From positions 498,501 to 562,500 of the forward strand of contig JAODUO010000071.1 of the NCBI GenBank assembly GCA_025642075.2: a DNA stretch of 64,000 nucleotides. The letters run 5' to 3'. Numbering within the stretch: the stretch's first letter is position 1; every line of letters begins with the position of its first letter. Position numbers and translations under genes: made by a program. Shown in pieces: positions 61,301 through 64,000 of this stretch. The notes beneath the pieces were generated by a model. The model saw only the letters and a list, made by a program, of their open reading frames with translations, searched no databases and was not told the origin of the DNA. The DNA is from Ridgeia piscesae (lineage: Eukaryota; Annelida; Polychaeta; Sabellida; Siboglinidae).

Positions 61301-62097
61301 CACCATTCTGCCAAAGTTTTTGCCTGTATCACTTACGACCCATATGGCATGCCCAGTTCATGTGTTGAACTTTGAACTCTGGCATGCAAGGTGATTGGCT
61401 AATATGTAATAATAATTGTAACCTTTCTATAGTGCCTGTATCCCTGAAAATTCAAGCTCAGAGTTGCAACAAGCAAAGTCATTTGGCGTAATCATAAACG
61501 GGGACAGACAAGAGTCATCATTAGAGCATGGGACTGCCCAAAATTTATGGTGGAAAAGCAATTTCTAACTAATATCTTTTACATTTATTATTAAAGATGG
61601 CTACAGTTTCAGAAGATTAGTTGTAATAGGGAATTGATTCCATATTCTTGGCGCATCTACACAGAAAGCACATTTGCCAATACTTGTTTCAGATAGCAAG
61701 TTTTGGGAACAAAAAGTTGTTTGGAAATGGATGATCTAAGGTTCCTAGAGATATCAGAGAAATGTTGCAGATTAACTAAGTATGTCGTTTGTTGAGTAGA
61801 AAGAGTATGGTATGTAACAGTAGCCAATTTAAATTTAATACAACTGCTTAAATAGCTGTGGTACCACACCCTGTTGATTCGCGTCATATGTGATTGGTTG
61901 CAGAGACGATGCAGGCGCCAACTGGTAGTGTCGCCATGATGCAGATCGACTGCGAAGTCCTCGCAACGAGACTGGTCCACGTCGACAAATCCGCCCTGCC
62001 CGCACATCTACGCGAAAACACAACAGCCCACATGGGTCAGAGGTCACCGCTGTACCCGAATGACAGGCGGTGGACGGCGCCGGTGCCGCCCCGGTGA
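35918..62097 (+). CDS. ATF6: ATF6, ER-stress-sensing membrane bZIP transcription factor (15 exons)
   Basis: Complete ATF6 orthologue. Under ER stress this family moves to the Golgi, is cut by site-1 then site-2 protease, and its N-terminal half activates chaperone genes. Joined exons (35918-35990, 45491-45588, 46164-46293, 47164-47312, 48566-48902, 51441-51625, 53170-53247, 53617-53724, 57346-57449, 57775-58065, 58883-59056, 59434-59461, 59757-59846, 60652-60736, 61904-62097) encode 707 residues, near vertebrate ATF6 length. Acidic activation region about 1-100; SUMO-type psi-K-x-E sites at 126, 175 and 231; basic region N337RESACLSR345; leucine zipper about 351-392; membrane helix about 402-420 with N416-x-x-P419 for site-2 cleavage; site-1 motif R447TLL450; lumenal Cys507 and Cys660; sequons N512, N605, N626. 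ATG has A at -3 and G at +4. Confidence 0.96.
37501..37666. repeat. (AT)n microsatellite
   Basis: Nearly pure TA dinucleotides with a few interruptions. Confidence 0.97.
40047..40170. repeat. (GT)n microsatellite
   Basis: About 43 GT units, then GTGTGGT variants. Confidence 0.97.
40190..40330. repeat. (AT)n-rich microsatellite
   Basis: TATATA runs with ATGTATG interruptions. Confidence 0.93.
41272..41314 (+). CDS. Candidate alternative first exon of ATF6
   Basis: ATG followed by 14 codons, [14 protein letters not shown], ending G|GTAAAT in phase 1, the same phase as exon 1. Joining it to exon 2 keeps ATF6 open. It has an A at -3 (GAAGATGG) and lies in a GC-richer, CpG-bearing patch (about 40850-41290) inside an otherwise AT-rich intron. 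No conservation evidence; inference only. Confidence 0.35.
44405..44945. repeat. 79-bp minisatellite in ATF6 intron 1
   Basis: About six to seven units: AACATGTAACTGTGTGTACA, CTTATACAATGGAACAACAA, GCCATGGGTAACAGTTACCA. The last four full units are almost identical. Confidence 0.94.
45491..45588 (+). CDS. ATF6: ATF6 exon 2 (residues 25-57)
   Basis: [33 protein letters not shown]; acidic/hydrophobic activation sequence. Acceptor TTCAG|AT, donor CAC|GTAAGT. 9.5 kb from exon 1. Confidence 0.92.
46164..46293 (+). CDS. ATF6: ATF6 exon 3 (residues 58-100, phase 1 out)
   Basis: Body [35 protein letters not shown]. Acceptor choice (TTTCAG at 46158-46163) is the least certain junction of the gene, because TTGTTGGTTTCAGTTTG is itself repeated upstream at 46112 and 46130; the donor T|GTAAGT is clear. 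Confidence 0.78.
46556..46592. repeat. (CAGTGA)n microsatellite
   Basis: Six CAGTGA units followed by an inverted partial (TGTCACTG). Confidence 0.9.
46828..46970. repeat. (CCA)n microsatellite
   Basis: AGT run then ACC/CCA runs interrupted by CACACCACC. Confidence 0.95.
47164..47312 (+). CDS. ATF6: ATF6 exon 4 (residues 101-150, internal duplication)
   Basis: [18 protein letters not shown] and [18 protein letters not shown] form an 18-residue tandem duplication; the EPLSPxS block is conserved in ATF6 proteins. VKQE (126-129) is a SUMO-type motif. Acceptor TTGTAG|TC, donor CAG|GTACAC. Confidence 0.92.
47335..47612. repeat. ~11-bp TGACCATACAC minisatellite after exon 4
   Basis: About 25 imperfect units with TGACCATACAGTGACCATAC; starts about 20 bases past the exon 4 donor. 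Confidence 0.92.
47613..47815. mobile_element. hAT-type terminal fragment
   Basis: Starts CAGAGCTGTAACAAGTAG and continues with ACTTGAGTAAAAGTAACAC and repeated AAAGTACTTTT, a pattern characteristic of hAT ends. No transposase. Confidence 0.6.
47816..48565. other. ATF6 intron 4, distal part; nothing further recognised
   Basis: AT-rich, with scattered CCATT/TGACCA motifs near 48160-48260 that look like decayed copies of the preceding array. Confidence 0.5.
48566..48902 (+). CDS. ATF6: ATF6 exon 5 (residues 151-262, phase 1 out)
   Basis: Pro/Ala/Val-rich spacer, [20 protein letters not shown] ... [14 protein letters not shown] (175-178) and VKSE (231-234) are SUMO-type motifs. Acceptor CGTAG|ATC, donor G|GTGAGT. 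Confidence 0.94.
48996..49106 (+). mobile_element. SINE 5' half, interrupted
   Basis: Plus orientation: GCGCAGTGGCTCAAGGATAG, then ACCCGGGCTCGAATCC (box B) and TTCACTCTA, where it stops at the pogo-like insertion. Confidence 0.85.
49107..51071. mobile_element. ~2-kb pogo/Tigger-like insertion in a SINE
   Basis: Left end CAGTTGTACCTCTTCATAAC after TA, with CTATAACGCG and ATAACGCGGTCAGT. Right end reads ...CATTATACTG, reverse complement CAGTATAATGTGGTAG. The SINE resumes directly after it. No intact transposase seen. Right boundary approximate. Confidence 0.6.
51072..51240 (+). mobile_element. SINE 3' half
   Basis: GCTCCAATTCACTGAGCTGT ... TGGCTGGATGCTTCCCAGAG ... GTGTAAAGCGCTTTAGTGCA; continues the SINE cut at 49106. 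Confidence 0.8.
51441..51625 (+). CDS. ATF6: ATF6 exon 6 (residues 263-324)
   Basis: [27 protein letters not shown] ... [10 protein letters not shown]. '[11 protein letters not shown]...G' is the helix N-terminal to the bZIP in ATF6/CREB relatives. Acceptor TTACAG|CC, donor GAT|GTGAGT. Confidence 0.95.
51626..52344. other. ATF6 intron 6, proximal part; nothing recognised
   Basis: No repeat or coding evidence until the 25-bp array. Confidence 0.5.
52345..53169. repeat. 25-bp GTAAGT-bearing minisatellite ending at exon 7
   Basis: About 33 units of CTCTGTAAGTATGCTCCATG + TGTAT (C/T variants). Each unit contains GTAAGTATG, a near-ideal 5' splice site. In the last unit GTAAGT becomes GTAGAT and supplies the exon 7 acceptor AG. 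Confidence 0.96.
53170..53247 (+). CDS. ATF6: ATF6 exon 7 (residues 325-350, bZIP basic region)
   Basis: [29 protein letters not shown]-contacting N-x-x-x-A-x-x-S-R is intact (N337, A341, S344, R345). Acceptor CTCTGTAG|ATG is the last, altered unit of the 25-bp array upstream; donor GAG|GTTGGT. Confidence 0.97.
53617..53724 (+). CDS. ATF6: ATF6 exon 8 (residues 351-386, leucine zipper)
   Basis: [36 protein letters not shown]; heptad hydrophobics L352, L355, L359, L370, L377, I381, L384. Acceptor TTGCAG|TAT, donor GAG|GTACAG. The last 15 exon bases plus donor are repeated about 50 times downstream. Confidence 0.97.
53710..56735. repeat. 61-bp minisatellite overlapping the end of exon 8
   Basis: About 50 units. 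Each starts CAGTTACAGTCAGAG (the last 15 bases of exon 8) followed by GTACAGG, GTACGGG, GTATGGG or GTAGGGC, then ATCAGTTTATCTTTGTTTAC and CCTCTCAAGTAGGGT. Subfamilies occur in blocks, including a ~700-bp higher-order repeat (about 55340-55900 resembling 56040-56690). Confidence 0.97.
56736..57230. repeat. Decayed copies of the exon 8 array
   Basis: Irregular remnants such as GGGCCATCAGTTTACCTTC and GTAGGTATGTCAGTTTACTT, spaced 45-65 bp apart and increasingly degenerate. Confidence 0.7.
57346..57449 (+). CDS. ATF6: ATF6 exon 9 (residues 387-420, membrane helix)
   Basis: [34 protein letters not shown]. The basic cluster flanks a 19-residue hydrophobic helix; N-L-G-P matches the N-Y-G-P pair needed for site-2 protease in human ATF6. 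Acceptor GCACAG|AAC, donor AG|GTAAGT. Confidence 0.96.
57775..58065 (+). CDS. ATF6: ATF6 exon 10 (residues 421-517, lumenal, site-1 motif)
   Basis: [20 protein letters not shown] ... [11 protein letters not shown] ... [16 protein letters not shown] fits the R-x-x-L site-1 protease consensus. Cys507 and N512 match the conserved lumenal Cys and sequon. The acceptor is GCAGCAG (NAGNAG); the second AG would drop one Ser. Confidence 0.95.
58289..58910. repeat. 54-bp minisatellite overlapping the start of exon 11
   Basis: Ten acceptors (exon starts 58397, 58451, 58505, 58559, 58613, 58667, 58721, 58775, 58829, 58883), exactly 54 bp apart without indels, preceded by two decayed copies. The unit is TTGACAG, ACTGGTTCGCGAGTTGAA, GGGTGGGTG and TTGTATTCTACTGTATCTA. 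It encodes [18 protein letters not shown] with no stop. Confidence 0.97.
58883..59056 (+). CDS. ATF6: ATF6 exon 11 (residues 518-575, lumenal)
   Basis: [20 protein letters not shown] ... [11 protein letters not shown]. The ELxGWVxRHxxE block is conserved in ATF6. Acceptor GACAG|A, donor CA|GTAAGT. The acceptor taken here is the last of ten identical ones spaced 54 bp apart from 58397, all in frame; an upstream one may be used. Confidence 0.88.
59434..59461 (+). CDS. ATF6: ATF6 exon 12, 28-nt micro-exon (residues 576-585)
   Basis: Completes Gln then DRSGPYSVQ. Acceptor TTGCAG|G, donor CAG|GTAAGA. Needed to keep phase between exons 11 and 13. Confidence 0.9.
59757..59846 (+). CDS. ATF6: ATF6 exon 13 (residues 586-615)
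   Basis: [30 protein letters not shown]; the [10 protein letters not shown] block is a hallmark of the ATF6 lumenal domain. Acceptor GTTAG|GTA, donor CGG|GTAAGT. Confidence 0.97.
60652..60736 (+). CDS. ATF6: ATF6 exon 14 (residues 616-643, phase 1 out)
   Basis: [28 protein letters not shown]; conserved NKTxRPxMS with sequon N626. Acceptor TTTCAG|GAT, donor G|GTAAAG. Confidence 0.97.
60737..61903. other. ATF6 intron 14; nothing recognised
   Basis: Unique-looking sequence; no repeat family or coding frame supported. Confidence 0.5.
61904..62097 (+). CDS. ATF6: ATF6 exon 15 (residues 644-707 and stop)
   Basis: [28 protein letters not shown] ... TAPVPPR, TGA. Cys660 pairs in family knowledge with the upstream lumenal Cys as a redox sensor. 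Acceptor TTGCAG|AG. Confidence 0.95.
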
Positions 62098-64000
62098 ATT
62101 TCCGTCGACATCCAAATCATCTCATATCATTCCAGGGGGAGCCACTGATGCGGGACCAGTTCAGGGGGGGTTGTGTTGAAATGTGCAAGTGGACAGTCGG
62201 TCGAGAGACATTTGCGTAGATGGCACCGCCGGTGCTGGACATACGCACAGTAAACCACGTGTTGTCGATTAGTGACGCAGCGTGGGAACAGTTGTTTTAT
62301 GATGAATATTTTGTGATAATTTTGAGTGTAAAGTTTACATGGATTAAGTAAGAGGATGTGTGAGCCGTGTGCGGAATTAGACAGCTATGATCTGGATCGA
62401 TGTAGTCGTTCAGAAGCGACAGTGTATGGAACCGGATCGTTGTGTGCCTTTAGTGACCTCTAGTGGTCACTAAGGTGCTCCATATGCTGGTATGTGGAAC
62501 GTTAAATCGGATGAATGCTATCGTTGTTATCAGTTGCTGCAGTAAATGAGGCTTGTGAGTGTGTAGGAGTTATTCTTGTGAAATGTTTGTGGTGCATGTT
62601 TGTAGCGACGACCGAGGGGTCGCCGACACAGGTAATGTGTAAATATCTTAATATGCATGTTCATGAGGTATGCTAGTGAATAATGTTTACAGTCTGTCTC
62701 CTCAAGAAACTAAAGCAATAATTTTGCGTGGATACGTTGCATGTTGGTAATGTAAATGAATGAACGACAATACACTGATGTGTGGCCAGTTGTGTAAAGC
62801 AGGATTTACAATTGCAGTTTTATAAACCAGCTACTCATAAATATTTTAAGAGATACCCTTAGATGGGGTTTAATTCTATTGCCATAAAAAGAAACGTATT
62901 CCAGACTCCAGATGGATGTTTTTCCAATGTATTGCCAGCCCATGTAAATCATCTGTCAACTTTGTACAGATTTGAAACTTGTACAAATTTTGTTTTAATT
63001 TAAATGTCAAACTAACAAAACAGCCACTAATATTGTATTAATATAACATTATGTATGGTTAACGTTTATTTGCCAGAAGCTTTGTAAACAAGTCAGTAAA
63101 TGAATTGCGATGTATAAATTCTGCTTTAGACAATCATTAGACATGATACTAGTATTACTAGTATGGAACAATTTTACCCGGTTGCTAATCTTTGCTAATA
63201 GTTTCATGTGTTTGTTGCTGTTTCCTGTGAATTTCTCAACTTATTTACTATAGTTGGAGCAAGTTACACCATGATGTACTGTGTGTATTGTGACGTCACG
63301 TACGTAAACAGGGGAAATGTGTCCATGCTTATCTGCCAACAGCAAAACTTAAGGCAAGTGTAGGATTGTTCATCCTATAATTTGATTCTTGGTGTTTCCT
63401 CAACGAAGCTAGATCAGAGCCAAAAACAGGATATGTTCTGGATCAGTGTTGTCTTTAAGGTGTTGGTTACGTTGTAGTTATGCAGACCTCGGTGGCAGTG
63501 TTGATAGATGCTGATTGGTGGCAGATTCGCCGTTGTTTAACGCATTTTGCAGTTATGGTATATTTTGTCATGCATGTCTTACGAGTGGATAGTGTTCATT
63601 GATGGGCATGGTTTGTCGTAGGGCAAAGGTTGTGTCTCGTGGTATTCATATTCATTTGGGGTTGTTGGTGACGACAACAAAATGCTGTGACTATGTCAGT
63701 GGTGTAATTATTTGGGAGTGATTGCCTTCTCACATTGGTGTGACCCTGTTTGTTGTTTGTAATACATGTTATCATGTGCGTGTGCGCAAGTGTGTGTGGA
63801 TGTTGGGAGGATCAATCAGAGATCTGCCATTGTTAGCAGTACTTGTGGTTTCTTGGGTATGAATTACGTTGACGTTGTTTTATAGCCAGCCACAAAAGGT
63901 GTTTTATAATTTTGTTAGCGGACTTTCACTTTCAGTTTGTGTTGTAGTTTTAAGTGTGAGGGATGGATGGAGTTACTGCCTCGTTCTTGGCAGAGTGTGC
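62098..64000 (+). other. ATF6 3' UTR and downstream
   Basis: No canonical AATAAA was found at a convincing site, so the 3' end of the transcript is unknown. No further gene recognised to the right edge. Confidence 0.45.

Overview
This is an intron-rich animal genome window, most likely from an invertebrate (the lineage cannot be fixed from the sequence alone). Two conserved protein-coding genes lie head-to-head, and much of the rest is transposon remnants, SINEs and unusually many minisatellite arrays. No bacterial-type operons, tRNA genes, rRNA or CRISPR arrays are present.

Positions 886-21245, minus strand: an M16-family zinc metallopeptidase of the large cytosolic 'C05D11.1-like' type. 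I assembled 22 coding exons with consistent GT-AG junctions and phases, giving 1001 residues from the start codon. The short C-terminal exon lies beyond the left edge. Its introns hold a piggyBac-type MITE, tRNA-derived SINEs, hAT-like and pogo-like fragments, two LINE tails, a 1.23-kb inverted-repeat element and several minisatellites.

Positions 21246-35917: about 14.7 kb between the two divergent start codons. It holds a LINE tail, a 2.9-kb inverted-repeat element with hairpin subterminal repeats and a broken PHD-finger reading frame, a 764-bp hAT-like MITE, a 1-kb pyrimidine tract, a 365-bp tandem duplication with YY1-like motifs, a 60-bp G-rich array and an ACGT-rich repeat block.

Positions 35918-62097, plus strand: a complete ATF6 orthologue, the ER-membrane bZIP transcription factor of the unfolded protein response. 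15 coding exons give 707 residues. The acidic N-terminus, basic region, leucine zipper, transmembrane helix with the Asn-x-x-Pro of site-2 cleavage, an RTLL site-1 protease motif, and the lumenal cysteines and glycosylation sequons are all visible. A phase-compatible alternative first exon is proposed at 41272-41314.

The most striking signal is that tandem arrays repeatedly start exactly at, or overlap, splice junctions in both genes. In ATF6 the donor of the leucine-zipper exon, with the last 15 exon bases, is repeated about 50 times in 61-bp units. The acceptor of a lumenal exon, with its first exon bases, is repeated 10 times at exactly 54 bp (18 codons), all in frame and open. The bZIP exon acceptor is the last, altered unit of a 25-bp array in which every other unit carries GTAAGT. 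In the peptidase gene, exons 5, 8, 18 and 22 abut arrays in the same way.
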